In this document: positions 1-8,420 of the stretch, one piece after another | Position numbering within the stretch: position 1 is the first letter of the stretch | How the letters are laid out: each line of letters begins with the position of its first letter | Source of the DNA: Bradyrhizobium valentinum | Lineage (GTDB): Bacteria > Pseudomonadota > Alphaproteobacteria > Rhizobiales > Xanthobacteraceae | Direction: 5' to 3' | Length of the DNA stretch: 56,745 nt | Assembly: GCF_001440405.1 (NCBI RefSeq) | Contig: NZ_LLXX01000030.1 | Span: forward strand, 1-56,745 | Program-made: the position numbers and the translations under genes | Notes under the pieces: model-generated | What the model saw: the letters and a program-made list of their open reading frames with translations, nothing else | Database searches by the model: none | Told to the model about the DNA's origin: nothing

Positions 1-51
1 TTGGGCGTGGCATCGGCGTGGGAGACCCTCAAAGATGTGCGAATCAACTAG
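1..51 (+). CDS. C-terminal end of an unidentified gene cut by the window edge
   Basis: Frame 1 is open from the first base and encodes 16 residues (ending WETLKDVRIN) before a TAG stop. The gene would begin outside the window, so neither its family nor its reality can be judged from this tail. The next gene is convergent, which is compatible with a gene ending here. Confidence 0.3.
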   Translation: MGVASAWETLKDVRIN

Positions 52-118
52 CGCGTGCGCGGGGACGACTCGCGGTGGAATCGTAGGTTCAACAATTACT
101 CGCGCCGTCGGCACCCAG

Positions 119-1285
119 TCACGGCTTCATGGCGCCTTGCGCACTGGTGTAGACTGCGTAGAGCGATGACGAGCCGCAGATATAAAGTCTATTTCGCTGC
201 TGACCGCCGAAGCACAGGTTGGCGACGGTTTCCGGTATGTGGATCTTGCCGAGGAGATCGCCGTCAGGAGTGTAGCAGCGCACGCCGTCTTCATTCGGAT
301 CGCCCCAACCCACGGAGCACCAAAGACGCCCGGCGGTGTCGCAGCGCAGCCCGTCGGTAATGCTGGGCTTGGGCATGTCCGCAAAGACCTTGCTGTTCGA
401 AAGCTTTCCGGCCCCGAGATCCACGTCGAACACGCGGATATGCGACGGGTTGTCGGGTCCGTCGGTGAAACCGGTATCGCAGATATAGAGCTTCTTCTCG
501 TCAGGCGAGAAGCAAAGGCCGTTCGGCTGCACGAAGTCATCGACCACCATCTTGATGTCGCCGGATTTCGGATCCACCCGGTAGACATTTTTCTTTTCCT
601 GCTCGGGCTCGGCCTTGATGCCCTCGTAAAAGCCGCCGATGCCGTAGGCTGGGTCGCAGAACCAGATCGAACCGTCGGCCGCGACGACCGCGTCGTTCGG
701 CGAGTTCAGTTTCTTGCCATTGTACTTGTCGGCGATGATCGTGATCGAGCCGTCGAGTTCGGTCCGGGTTACCCGCCGGCCGCTGTGTTCGCAGGTGATC
801 AGGCGTCCTTCCCGATCAATGGTGTTGCCGTTGGAGTTCATCGACGGCTGGCGGTAGACGCTGAGATGGCCGTCATCTTCCGAGAAGCGCATGATGCGGT
901 TGTTGGGAATGTCGGAGAACAGTACGTAGCGTCCGGCCGCGAAATAGACCGGGCCTTCGGCCCAACGGAATCCGGTTGCGACGCGCTCGACCGCCATGGT
1001 GCCCGCGAAGGCCGGGAAACCGGTGGGCCCGAACGAGACCTTCGGCTTTTTCATCGATTCCAGGCGGGAATCCGGATAGCGGGCGCCGGGAAGCGGGCCG
1101 AGCGGCAGGGGCTGCGTTGCCGTGGTCGGCGCGCCGGTCTGGCCGAGCGGTGCCACGGAGGCGGCGGAAGCCGTCTTCATCGTCACGGCCGAGGCAGCAA
1201 GCGCCGCTGCGCCTGTCAATATCTTGCGACGGTCGAAACCGCCGCCTTGGTGCTGGGGATCGGAAAGGGTCAACGAGGTTGTCAT
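119..1285 (-). CDS. SMP-30/gluconolactonase-like beta-propeller hydrolase, Tat-exported
   Basis: The 388-residue product is a member of the SMP-30/gluconolactonase/LRE family, six-bladed propellers that use a divalent metal to hydrolyse lactones. An FDRRKILTG twin-arginine motif about 17 residues in, followed by an Ala-rich hydrophobic stretch, predicts export by Tat to the periplasm. Family metal-site segments are visible: WAEGPVYF (Glu), NSPNDAVV (Asn/Asp), QPNGLCFSPD (Asn) and the late ITDGLRCD. The ATG at 1285 is preferred over the longer reading to 1339 because GGGAGGAAA lies just upstream and the Tat motif then sits at a normal distance. Its substrate is unknown. A palindromic repeat separates it from the SDR gene upstream, so it may be its own transcription unit. 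Confidence 0.85.
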   Translation of the reverse strand: MTTSLTLSDPQHQGGGFDRRKILTGAAALAASAVTMKTASAASVAPLGQTGAPTTATQPLPLGPLPGARYPDSRLESMKKPKVSFGPTGFPAFAGTMAVERVATGFRWAEGPVYFAAGRYVLFSDIPNNRIMRFSEDDGHLSVYRQPSMNSNGNTIDREGRLITCEHSGRRVTRTELDGSITIIADKYNGKKLNSPNDAVVAADGSIWFCDPAYGIGGFYEGIKAEPEQEKKNVYRVDPKSGDIKMVVDDFVQPNGLCFSPDEKKLYICDTGFTDGPDNPSHIRVFDVDLGAGKLSNSKVFADMPKPSITDGLRCDTAGRLWCSVGWGDPNEDGVRCYTPDGDLLGKIHIPETVANLCFGGQQRNRLYICGSSSLYAVYTSAQGAMKP

Positions 1286-1384
1286 GATTTCCTCCCATGT
1301 TTTTTGTTGGAAGGAAAACATCAGCCCGCATTCCGGCATAAAGCGGGCGGGCTGTGGTGGAATAATCAGAGATGGCGGAGGTTC

Positions 1385-1507
1385 GTCGTCCCTGCGAACG
1401 TTCGCAGGGACCCATAACCACCAGCCCCGATTGTTTCAGAAGATAATCTACCCCATCGCTCCACTGATAGGCCGCGGCGTATGGGTCCCTGCTTTCGCAG
1501 GGACGAC
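1385..1507. repeat. Palindromic intergenic repeat, family 1, copy 1
   Basis: The arms GTCGTCCCTGCGAACG...GGGACCCAT and ATGGGTCCCTGC...GCAGGGACGAC face each other around an unrelated centre. Related copies are at 6399-6538 and 11077-11193. This is a BIME-like chromosomal repeat typical of Bradyrhizobium, with no coding content. Confidence 0.85.
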
Positions 1508-1524
1508 CATGTGGAGAGTCTTCC

Positions 1525-2439
1525 TCAGATCGGATCCCAGGGGAAAATGTCCGCCGAGCGGTCGAGCTTGTAGAACGATCCCTTGAGCGCGGGCATGCCG
1601 TGCTCGGCGATCGTTTCCGGCGTCCAGCCTTCGCTCCGCTGCACCGAGCGCAGCGGACGATTCTGGCTGAACAGGAAGATCTCGTTCATGCGCACGCCGA
1701 AAATCTGGCCGGTCACGTCCTTGGCGGCATCGCTGAGCAGATAAGCGCAGATCGGCGCGATCTTCTCCGGTCCCATCTGCTGGATTTTCGCCACGCGCGC
1801 CTTCTCGGCCTCGGTCTCGGTCGGGATGGTGCCGATCATGCGGGTCCAGGCGAATGGCGAGACGCAGTTCGAGCGGACGTTGAAGCGGCCCATGTCGAGC
1901 GCGATCGACTTCGACAGGCCGACGATGCCGAGCTTGGCGGCGGCGTAGTTGGCCTGGCCGAAATTGCCGATCAGGCCGGAGGTCGAGGTGAAGTGCACGA
2001 AGGAGCCGCTCTCCTGCTCACGGAACAGCCGCGCCGCGGCGTGGGAGACGTAGAACGAGCCCATCAGGTGCACCTTGATGACGGCCTCGAAGGCTTCCAC
2101 GCTCATCTTGTGGAAGATCATGTCGCGCAAGATGCCGGCATTGTTGACGACGCCGTCGAGGCGGCCGAAATGATCGGTCGCCGTCTTCACGACCTTGCTC
2201 GCGGGGATCGCTTCCGCCACTGACTCGAAGTTGGCAACGGCGGTGCCGCCGCGCTTCCTGATCTCCTCGACCACCTCCTCGGCGGGCGCAGCGCTCGAAC
2301 CGGCGCCGTCTGCGGCAACGCCGGGATCGTTGACCACCACCTTGGCGCCTTCGGCGGCGCAGAGCAGTGCGATCTCGCGGCCGATGCCACGGCCTGCGCC
2401 GGTGACGATGATGACTTTGTCTTGCAGTGATTTTGCCAT
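1525..2439 (-). CDS. Short-chain dehydrogenase/reductase, 3-hydroxyacyl-CoA dehydrogenase-like
   Basis: This is a 304-residue classical SDR. The NAD(P)-binding TGAGRGIG is at about residues 13-20, NNAG is in the middle, a catalytic serine lies in the TSTSGLIG segment, and the Tyr-Lys pair is in NYAAAKLG. The extended C-terminal part and the NDPGVAADG insertion after the second strand resemble the dehydrogenase domain of multifunctional beta-oxidation enzymes of the HSD17B4 type. It lies upstream of the Tat-exported lactonase and downstream of a thiolase and a DUF35 protein on the same strand, so a role in CoA-linked degradation of a side chain or branched acid is likely. The substrate cannot be read from sequence. 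A 24-bp palindrome sits between it and the thiolase. Confidence 0.88.
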   Translation of the reverse strand: MAKSLQDKVIIVTGAGRGIGREIALLCAAEGAKVVVNDPGVAADGAGSSAAPAEEVVEEIRKRGGTAVANFESVAEAIPASKVVKTATDHFGRLDGVVNNAGILRDMIFHKMSVEAFEAVIKVHLMGSFYVSHAAARLFREQESGSFVHFTSTSGLIGNFGQANYAAAKLGIVGLSKSIALDMGRFNVRSNCVSPFAWTRMIGTIPTETEAEKARVAKIQQMGPEKIAPICAYLLSDAAKDVTGQIFGVRMNEIFLFSQNRPLRSVQRSEGWTPETIAEHGMPALKGSFYKLDRSADIFPWDPI

Positions 2440-2460
2440 TGTGTTGCTCCGGTTGTGCTC

Positions 2461-2543
2461 CCGTCATTCCGGGATGGCGCGAAAGCACCAGACCCGGAAT
2501 CTCGAGATTCCGGGTTCGCGCTTCGCGCGCCCCGGAATGACGG
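2461..2543. repeat. Palindromic intergenic repeat, family 2, copy 1
   Basis: The outer arms CCGTCATTCCGGG and CCCGGAATGACGG enclose a perfect 24-bp palindrome (2492-2515) centred on CTCGAG. It lies inside the thiolase-SDR operon, so it may act as an mRNA stabiliser or partial attenuator. Relatives are at 12237-12319 and 19612-19717. Confidence 0.88.
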
Positions 2544-2547
2544 GTTG

Positions 2548-3687
2548 TTACTTCTCGTTCGTAAAGATGATCGTGCCACTTGCGGCGAACATGCCGCCGA
2601 CGCCGTGGCAGACCGAAATCTTCGCGTCCTTGACCTGCGCCGGCGCGATGCCGCGCATCTGCCGCACGCTCTCCTGCAGCGCGTACATGCCGTACATGCC
2701 GGAATGCATGTAGCTCAGGCCGCCGCCATTGGTGTTGAGCGGCAGCTTGCCGCCGGGGCGGGTGTTGCCGTCGGCGATGAACTTGCCGGTCTCCTCGTGC
2801 GGCATGAAGCCGAGATCGCCGAGCCCATAAAGCGGCAGATGCGCAAAAGCGTCGTAGATCATCAAATGGTCGACGTCCTTGTGGGTGATGCCGGCCTCCT
2901 TGAAGGCAGTAGGGCCGGCGACCTTGAAGGCGCGCGAGGAGTTGAACGTCTCCATCTGGCTGACCATCGGCGTCTCCACGCTCTCGCCGGTGCCGAGAAT
3001 ATAGACCGGCTTCCTCGGAAAGTCCCTGGCGCGGTCGGCGGATGTGAGGATCAGCGCGCCGCCGCCGTCGGTGACGAGACAGCATTGCAGCAGGCGGAAG
3101 GGATAGGCGATCATCCGCGAGTTGAGAACGTCGGCGACTGTGATCGGGTCCTTCATCATCGCGCGAGGGTTCTTCGCGGCCCATTCCCGCTGCACCACAG
3201 CGACCATCGCGATCTGCTCATGGGTGATGCCGTAGGTCTTCATGTAGCGCAGCACGGGGATCGGGAACATGCTGGGCGGGCCGTAGATGCCGAACGGCGC
3301 CTCGAACTGGCCCTGCAAGCTATCGGCGGGGATCGAGCGCGGCAATTTGCCGATCATCGACTTGCCGCTCTCGGCATGCGTGATCAGCACGGTCTTGCAG
3401 AGACCCGCTTCGATCGCGGCCGCAGCATGGCGGACATGCAGCATGAACGAACAGCCGCCGACCGAGGTGCCGTCGACCCAGGTCGGCGTGATGCCGAGGT
3501 AATGGGCGATCTGCTGCGGAGTTTCGACGGCGGTGGCGATGCCGTCAATATCGGACAATTTCAGCCCGGCATCGGCTATGGCGTTGAGCGCCGCATCCGC
3601 GTGGAGCTGGATCTGCGACACGTTCGGGATGACGCCGAGCTCGGTGGTCTCGGCAGCGCCGACGACGGCGACCTGGTTTCTGCGCAT
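2548..3687 (-). CDS. Thiolase-family protein (SCP2-thiolase/acetyl-CoA acetyltransferase-like)
   Basis: The 379-residue protein has the thiolase fold of the SCP2/lipid-transfer subgroup. A candidate nucleophile Cys79 occurs in SVGGCSF, and a C-terminal CHGVGGMF segment carries the second conserved His. The glycine-rich NTNGGGLSYMHSGMYGMYAL motif is typical of the group. The ATG at 3687 is chosen because upstream sequence in that frame is the out-of-frame shadow of the DUF35 gene. Only 5 bp separate it from that gene. DUF35 proteins commonly form heteromers with such thiolases, where the pair acts as a thiolase or as a retro-aldolase (Ltp2-type steroid side-chain cleavage). Which reaction applies here is not settled by sequence. 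Confidence 0.85.
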   Translation of the reverse strand: MRRNQVAVVGAAETTELGVIPNVSQIQLHADAALNAIADAGLKLSDIDGIATAVETPQQIAHYLGITPTWVDGTSVGGCSFMLHVRHAAAAIEAGLCKTVLITHAESGKSMIGKLPRSIPADSLQGQFEAPFGIYGPPSMFPIPVLRYMKTYGITHEQIAMVAVVQREWAAKNPRAMMKDPITVADVLNSRMIAYPFRLLQCCLVTDGGGALILTSADRARDFPRKPVYILGTGESVETPMVSQMETFNSSRAFKVAGPTAFKEAGITHKDVDHLMIYDAFAHLPLYGLGDLGFMPHEETGKFIADGNTRPGGKLPLNTNGGGLSYMHSGMYGMYALQESVRQMRGIAPAQVKDAKISVCHGVGGMFAASGTIIFTNEK

Positions 3688-3692
3688 GGTGC

Positions 3693-4106
3693 TTAGCCCT
3701 TCGCCGGACGGAACATGGGAAGGGTGATCTTGTCGTCGAGTTTTTCGAACGCGACTTCGAGCTTCATGTCGAGCTCCAGCGCCTCCGGCGTCTGCGGGCA
3801 GTCGATGATGTTGCTCATCATGCGCGGACCTTCGTCGAGTTCGACGACCGCGATCGCGTAAGGCGGGGTAAAGCCGGGCGCCGCCGGGCGATGGTTGATG
3901 ACATAGCTGTAGAGCTTGCCCTTGCCGCTGGCCTTGAACACACTCACCTTGCGCGAGGCGCAGGAGGGACAGAACGGCCGCGGCGGGAAATAGACATTGG
4001 CGCAGGCATCGCAACGCTGCAGGCGCAATTCGCCGGCCTGCGTTCCGTCCCAGAAATGCTGGGTCTCGGGTGTGGGCTTTGGTTTGGCGCGGGCGGGCTC
4101 AGCCAT
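3693..4106 (-). CDS. Zn-ribbon OB-fold protein (DUF35), thiolase partner
   Basis: The 137-residue protein has an N-terminal zinc ribbon with Cys32-X2-Cys35 and Cys46-X2-Cys49, followed by an OB-fold (about residues 60-130) with the family motif GKLYSYVINHRP. GAGGAGAAA precedes the ATG. DUF35 proteins bind acyl-CoA and associate with SCP2-type thiolases. The immediate downstream gene is such a thiolase, so this is probably the first gene of the operon DUF35-thiolase-SDR. The promoter should lie in the 251-bp divergent gap toward the amidase. Confidence 0.9.
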   Translation of the reverse strand: MAEPARAKPKPTPETQHFWDGTQAGELRLQRCDACANVYFPPRPFCPSCASRKVSVFKASGKGKLYSYVINHRPAAPGFTPPYAIAVVELDEGPRMMSNIIDCPQTPEALELDMKLEVAFEKLDDKITLPMFRPAKG

Positions 4107-4357
4107 GTCGGCAATTTCTCCTCGGGGAAGCCGGGCGTTTGCCCGCTTGCTTGTGGTCTTGATGCGACATTTGGCAGTTGCCCGTCAACGGCTCAGCGGC
4201 GACGGCGATTGCATGGCCGCATTCCTGCGCGTGAGGGCGCTTGTATGCCAGCGTATCATCGGAGATAGTCCGCCCCACGGCAAATTGCCGACTGCATTTT
4301 TCGTCATCAGGCTCGCTTCAGACACAAGTGAGGCCAAAGGAAGCGACCAAGAAAGCC

Positions 4358-5707
4358 ATGCCGAACCATCCGACGCTCGCCAGCCTCGCCGCCGACCTCG
4401 ATGCCGGACGAACCACCGCGCGCAAACTGGTCGAGGAATGTCTCGCCAAAATTGCCGATCCCGCCGGCGAGGGCGCGCGCGCCTTTATCCATGTCGACAA
4501 GGACGCCGCGATCGCAGCAGCCGATGCGATGGATCATCTGCGCAAGGCGCGCGCCGCGCCATCGCCCTATGCCGGCGTCCCCGTCTCGATCAAGGACCTG
4601 TTCGACATCAAGGGGCAGGTGACCCGTGCAGGATCCCGTGCGCTGGAGGATTCGGCTCCTGCCGAAGCCGATGCGACGGTGGTGGCGCGGCTCCGCCGTG
4701 CCGGCTTCATCGTGATCGGCCGCACCAACATGACCGAGTTCGCCTATTCCGGCATCGGCATCAATCCGCATTACGGCACGCCGAAGAGCGTCTTCAATCG
4801 CGGCGTCGGCCATGTCCCCGGCGGCTCGTCCTCGGGCGCGGCGGTATCGATCGCCGATCGTATGGCCCATGGTGCGCTCGGCACCGACACCGGCGGCTCC
4901 TGCCGGATTCCGGCGGCCTATAATGGCATCGTCGGCTACAAGCCGACGCAACGCCGCGTGCCGCTCGACGGCGGCGTGCCGCTGTCATTCTCGCTCGACA
5001 GTTTTGGGCCGCTGGCGCGCAGCGTGGCCTGCTGCGCGGTGCTGGATGCCGTGCTGGCCGATGAAGCCGTGCAGCCGTTGCAGCCGCGCGCCGTCAAGGG
5101 CATGCGGCTCGCGGTGCCGACCACGATCGCGCTCGACGATCTCGACGAAGAGGTCGCCAGAACCTTCGAGCGCGCGCTGGCGACGCTGTCGCGCCAGGGC
5201 GCGTCGATCGAGCGGATCGAGGTGCCGGAATTCCATGACGTCGGCGTCATGAACAGCAAAGGCGGCTTTGCTGCCGCGGAAAGCTACGCCTGGCACCGTT
5301 ATCTGCTCACGAGCAAGGGAGATGTCTACGACCCCCGTGTCCGCGTCCGCATCCTGCGCGGCGAAGGCATCAGCGCGGCCGACTATATCGATATCGTCGG
5401 CGCGCGCCGCGCGTTCATTGCGCGGACCGAAAAGCGCATCGCGCCGTATGACGCGCTGGTGCTGCCGACCACATCAAACACGCCGCCTGTCATTGCCGAC
5501 CTCGCCGACGACCAGGCCTTCGCCACGCAGAATTTGCGCTCGTTGCGCAACTGCACGCTGATCAACATGCTCGACGGCTGCGCGATTTCGCTGCCGGCGC
5601 ACCGCGAAGGGGACATGCCTGTCGGGCTGATGCTCGCGGCGGCGGGCGGATCGGATCGACGCATCTTCGAACTGGCCGCGGGAATGGAGGACATCATCCG
5701 TGTTTGA
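4358..5707 (+). CDS. Amidase (amidase signature family)
   Basis: The 449-residue amidase signature hydrolase cleaves a C-N amide bond with a Ser-cisSer-Lys triad. The catalytic lysine is in SIKDLFD, the signature GGSSSGAAV follows, and the Ser nucleophile is in GTDTGGSCRIPA. An upstream in-frame reading to 4241 adds unrelated residues and is not supported, while MPNHPTLASL matches the usual family N-terminus. It overlaps the next gene by 8 bases, so the two are translationally coupled. The substrate is unknown; relatives include glutamyl-tRNA amidotransferase subunit A and allophanate or indoleacetamide hydrolases. The DUF2848 neighbour argues for a small-molecule catabolic role. Confidence 0.9.
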   Translation: MPNHPTLASLAADLDAGRTTARKLVEECLAKIADPAGEGARAFIHVDKDAAIAAADAMDHLRKARAAPSPYAGVPVSIKDLFDIKGQVTRAGSRALEDSAPAEADATVVARLRRAGFIVIGRTNMTEFAYSGIGINPHYGTPKSVFNRGVGHVPGGSSSGAAVSIADRMAHGALGTDTGGSCRIPAAYNGIVGYKPTQRRVPLDGGVPLSFSLDSFGPLARSVACCAVLDAVLADEAVQPLQPRAVKGMRLAVPTTIALDDLDEEVARTFERALATLSRQGASIERIEVPEFHDVGVMNSKGGFAAAESYAWHRYLLTSKGDVYDPRVRVRILRGEGISAADYIDIVGARRAFIARTEKRIAPYDALVLPTTSNTPPVIADLADDQAFATQNLRSLRNCTLINMLDGCAISLPAHREGDMPVGLMLAAAGGSDRRIFELAAGMEDIIRV

Positions 5708-6386
5708 TCTGACCTTCAACGTCGACGACAAGGGTATGTTGACGCCGCTGACGCTTGCGATCGACCAGGCCGTCATCGCCGGCTGGACCGGCCGCGATCC
5801 GGTGGCGCGCGACAAGCACATCGCCGAACTCGAAGCGCTCGGCATCGCGCGCCCAGCCACGACGCCGATCTACTACCGCTGCTCGGCGCGGCGGATTACG
5901 CAGGACGACCGCATCGAGGTCTGCGGCGAAAATTCCAGCGGCGAGGTCGAGTTCGTGCTGATCGGCTGGCAGGGACGCATCTTCGTCGGCTGCGGCTCCG
6001 ACCACACCGACCGCAAGGTCGAGAGCTACAGCGTCACCGTCTCCAAGCAGATGTGTGACAAACCGGTAGCCTCGGTGCTGTGGGAGCTGGAGGAGGTCAT
6101 CGCCCATTGGGACAAGTTGATCCTGCGCTCCTGGGCGGTCATCGGCGGCGCCCGCGTGCTCTACCAGGAAGGCACGCTCGATGCGATGCTGCCAGTGAAC
6201 GACCTGATCGAGCGCGGCTTCGGCGGCAAGGGCTTGCCCGACGGCTGCGCGATGTTCGGCGGCACCTTCGCCGCCAAGGGTGGCATCCGCCCGGCCAGCC
6301 GATTCGAGTTCGAGCTGGAGGACCCCGTGCTGAAGCGGAAGATCAGCCACGGCTATGATGTGATCACGATGCCGGTGTTGGGTTAG
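5700..6386 (+). CDS. DUF2848 family protein
   Basis: The 228-residue protein begins with a GTG inside the end of the amidase gene, preceded by GGAATGGAGGA. I recognise it as DUF2848, a family of unknown function whose members often adjoin amidases. No signal peptide or membrane segment is visible. The central GSDHTDRKVE segment and the C-terminal GGTFAAKGGIRPASRFEFELEDP resemble the fumarylacetoacetate-hydrolase-like fold seen in metal-dependent acid hydrolases, but that comparison is only suggestive. Operon context suggests that it works on the product or substrate of the amidase. Confidence 0.75.
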   Translation: MFDLTFNVDDKGMLTPLTLAIDQAVIAGWTGRDPVARDKHIAELEALGIARPATTPIYYRCSARRITQDDRIEVCGENSSGEVEFVLIGWQGRIFVGCGSDHTDRKVESYSVTVSKQMCDKPVASVLWELEEVIAHWDKLILRSWAVIGGARVLYQEGTLDAMLPVNDLIERGFGGKGLPDGCAMFGGTFAAKGGIRPASRFEFELEDPVLKRKISHGYDVITMPVLG

Positions 6387-6398
6387 ATTTCTCCACAC

Positions 6399-6538
6399 GT
6401 CGTCCCTGCCTAGTGCGCAATTGCGCACGGGCGCAGGGACCCATAACCACCGTGGTTCGTTGTTATGGCGAACTGGAGCCACAGCCTAGCGACCCAAGGC
6501 GACCTGTGGTTATGGGTCCCTGCGTTCGCAGGGACGAC
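6399..6538. repeat. Palindromic intergenic repeat, family 1, copy 2
   Basis: The outer arms GTCGTCCCTGC and GCAGGGACGAC match those of the copy at 1385-1507. The centre carries GGGACCCATAACCACCGTGG and a TGCGCAATTGCGCA palindrome. It fills the gap between DUF2848 and the dioxygenase pair. Confidence 0.85.
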
Positions 6539-6596
6539 GGCCGATAGATCGGAAATCGGGTGGCGAACGTCCAGGTGGTTTTGCGAGACTGCCAGC

Positions 6597-7337
6597 ATGA
6601 GAGCAACTGCAAGACATATCGACCGTCCGCCCACCGTCGCCGCCCGCGTCGACGCCATCGACTGGACGCAGGCGATCGCTGACCTCGACGCACAGGGCTG
6701 CGCGGTCCTGAAGGGATTGCTGTCGCCGGAAGAATGCGACGCGCTGGCCGCGCTCTATCCGGATGACGCGAACTTCCGCAGCAAAATCGTGATGGGGCGC
6801 CATGGGTTCGGCCGCGGCGAGTATAAATATTTCGCCTATCCGCTGCCGAAGCTGATCGCGGAATTGCGGCCGGCGCTCTATGCGCGGCTGTGCAGTGTCG
6901 CCAATCGCTGGAACGAGACGATGGGCATCGACATCCGCTATCCCGAGCGGCACGAGGCTTTTCTGAAACGGTGCCACGACGCCGGGCAGACGCGGCCGAC
7001 GCCGCTGCTGCTGCAATATGGCGAGGGCGACTATAATTGCCTGCACCAGGATCTCTACGGCGAGCATGTGTTTCCGCTGCAGGTTGCGATCCTGCTGTCG
7101 GAGCCGGGGCGAGATTTTACCGGCGGCGAGTTCGTGCTGACGGAACAGCGGCCGCGGATGCAGTCGCGGCCTGAGGTAGTTCCGCTGGCGCAGGGCGATG
7201 CGGTCGCCTTTGCTGTGCACCACCGGCCGGTGCAGGGGACGCGCGGGCCTTACCGCGTTAATCTGCGCCATGGGGTCAGCCGTATCAGATCCGGCCAACG
7301 CCACACTGTCGGTGTGATCTTTCACGATGCCAAATGA
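6597..7337 (+). CDS. 2-oxoglutarate/Fe(II)-dependent oxygenase adjacent to alkB
   Basis: The 246-residue protein is a non-haem iron dioxygenase. The HxD facial triad is seen as His150 and Asp152 in LHQDLYGEH, with a distal His-Arg region near RVNLRHGVSRIRSGQR (His225). GGEF and the segment after it fit the double-stranded beta-helix. The ATG at 6597 is preferred because the longer reading runs back through the repeat. Its last 11 bases overlap alkB, so the two are co-translated. The family is usually named prolyl-4-hydroxylase-like or 2OG-Fe(II) oxygenase. Coupling to alkB suggests a role in alkylation damage or RNA/protein repair, which is inference. Confidence 0.85.
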   Translation: MRATARHIDRPPTVAARVDAIDWTQAIADLDAQGCAVLKGLLSPEECDALAALYPDDANFRSKIVMGRHGFGRGEYKYFAYPLPKLIAELRPALYARLCSVANRWNETMGIDIRYPERHEAFLKRCHDAGQTRPTPLLLQYGEGDYNCLHQDLYGEHVFPLQVAILLSEPGRDFTGGEFVLTEQRPRMQSRPEVVPLAQGDAVAFAVHHRPVQGTRGPYRVNLRHGVSRIRSGQRHTVGVIFHDAK

Positions 7338-8004
7338 GCGCGGGCCCACGTTGACTGCAGATTTGTTCGACGCCGTTCGGGACGTGCGTCCGTCACGCGA
7401 AGCGATGGCGGAGGGCGCGGTGCTGCTGCGCAGTTTCGCCAGGCCGTTTGAGAACGAAGTCATTGCGGCGCTGCGCGAGGTCATCGCACAGGCGCCGTTC
7501 CGGCGCATGGTTACCCCTGGCGGTCACCAGATGTCGGTCGCGATGACCAATTGCGGCAGCGCGGGCTGGGTTACCGATCCGAGCGGCTATCGCTATGACG
7601 GCGTCGATCCCAATTCCGGCCAGCCTTGGCCGGCGATGCCGGCTGTCTTTCGTCAACTGGCGGAGCAGGCGGCCGCTGCGGGTGGTTTTGCCGGTTTTGC
7701 GCCGGATGCCTGCCTGATCAACCGCTATGCACCCGGTGCGCGGATGTCGCTGCATCAGGACAAGGACGAGCAGGATTTTGCCGCGCCGATCGTGTCGGTA
7801 TCGCTAGGGCTGCCCGCGGTCTTCCTCTTCGGCGGCGCAAAGCGTGCCGACAAGCCGGCCCGCTACCGCCTGGAGCACGGCGACGTCGTAGTCTGGGGCG
7901 GTCCGTCGCGGCTGTTCTTTCACGGTGTGGCGCCGCTGGCTGACGGCGAGCATGCGCTGATGGGCCGCCAGCGCATCAATCTGACTTTTCGCAAAGCGCA
8001 GTGA
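7327..8004 (+). CDS. alkB: DNA oxidative demethylase AlkB
   Basis: The 225-residue AlkB removes 1-methyladenine and 3-methylcytosine lesions by oxidative demethylation using Fe(II) and 2-oxoglutarate. His143 and Asp145 (SLHQDKDE) and distal His199 form the iron site. The C-terminal signature RxNxTFR is present with Arg216 and Arg222. NRYAPGARMSLHQDKDE is the classic nucleotide-recognition and metal-site segment, and the length matches the E. coli enzyme. It starts inside the preceding dioxygenase gene. No ada or alkA gene is nearby. Confidence 0.95.
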   Translation: MPNERGPTLTADLFDAVRDVRPSREAMAEGAVLLRSFARPFENEVIAALREVIAQAPFRRMVTPGGHQMSVAMTNCGSAGWVTDPSGYRYDGVDPNSGQPWPAMPAVFRQLAEQAAAAGGFAGFAPDACLINRYAPGARMSLHQDKDEQDFAAPIVSVSLGLPAVFLFGGAKRADKPARYRLEHGDVVVWGGPSRLFFHGVAPLADGEHALMGRQRINLTFRKAQ

Positions 8005-8008
8005 TCTT

Positions 8009-8145
8009 CCTTCTCCCCTTGTGGGAGAAGGTGGATCGCTGACGCGAAGCGGCAGCGAGACGGATGAGGGGTCTGTCTCCGCGGATAGAGACCCCTCATC
8101 CGCCTTCGCTTTCGCGAAGGCACCTTCTCCCACAAGGGGAGAAGG
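8009..8145. repeat. Long inverted repeat, family 3, copy 1
   Basis: Perfect 25-bp arms at 8009-8033 and 8121-8145 flank an interior that is itself partly self-complementary (CCCTCATCCG and CGGATGAGGGG). It lies just downstream of alkB and could fold into a long stem that terminates or stabilises its transcript. A looser relative is at 17896-18049. Confidence 0.9.
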
Positions 8146-8201
8146 GAAAGCGTTCCATCCGCATATTCTCTGGTTTATGCTCCCTCTGCCGGGGGGCAGA
8201 C

Positions 8202-8420
8202 ATGAGCGGCACCGACATCAAGTCCGAAACAAGCACCAGCGCCAACAGCACCGGCATCTATCTTGCCGTGCTGCAACTGGTCTTCACGCTGGGCTGGACC
8301 ACTTACGTCATTTACCTGCCAAAACTGTGCGCCGAAGTCGGCATTGCGCCGTCATATGTGATCCTCATCCTGCTAGTGGTCGCGGCGTCGCGGATGCAGC
8401 GCAGTGTGGCAGCGAAGTAG
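8202..8420 (+). pseudogene. N-terminal fragment of an MFS transporter
   Basis: From the ATG at 8202 the frame encodes 72 residues. A short polar leader is followed by a first membrane helix (YLAVLQLVFTLGWTTYVIYLP) and the start of a second (SYVILILLVVAAS). This looks like the first 60 residues of a 12-helix major-facilitator protein. The frame then runs into MQRSVAAK and stops exactly where a palindromic repeat begins at 8421. Nothing resembling the remaining helices follows. The likely history is a deletion associated with repeats on both sides. A small two-helix membrane protein is the alternative. Confidence 0.6.

Noticed and set aside
239..1417. Long open frame on the plus strand over the SMP-30 gene
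   Set aside because: It is antisense to a gene with a Tat signal and propeller motifs, and it has low-complexity Arg/Val composition typical of GC-rich shadows.
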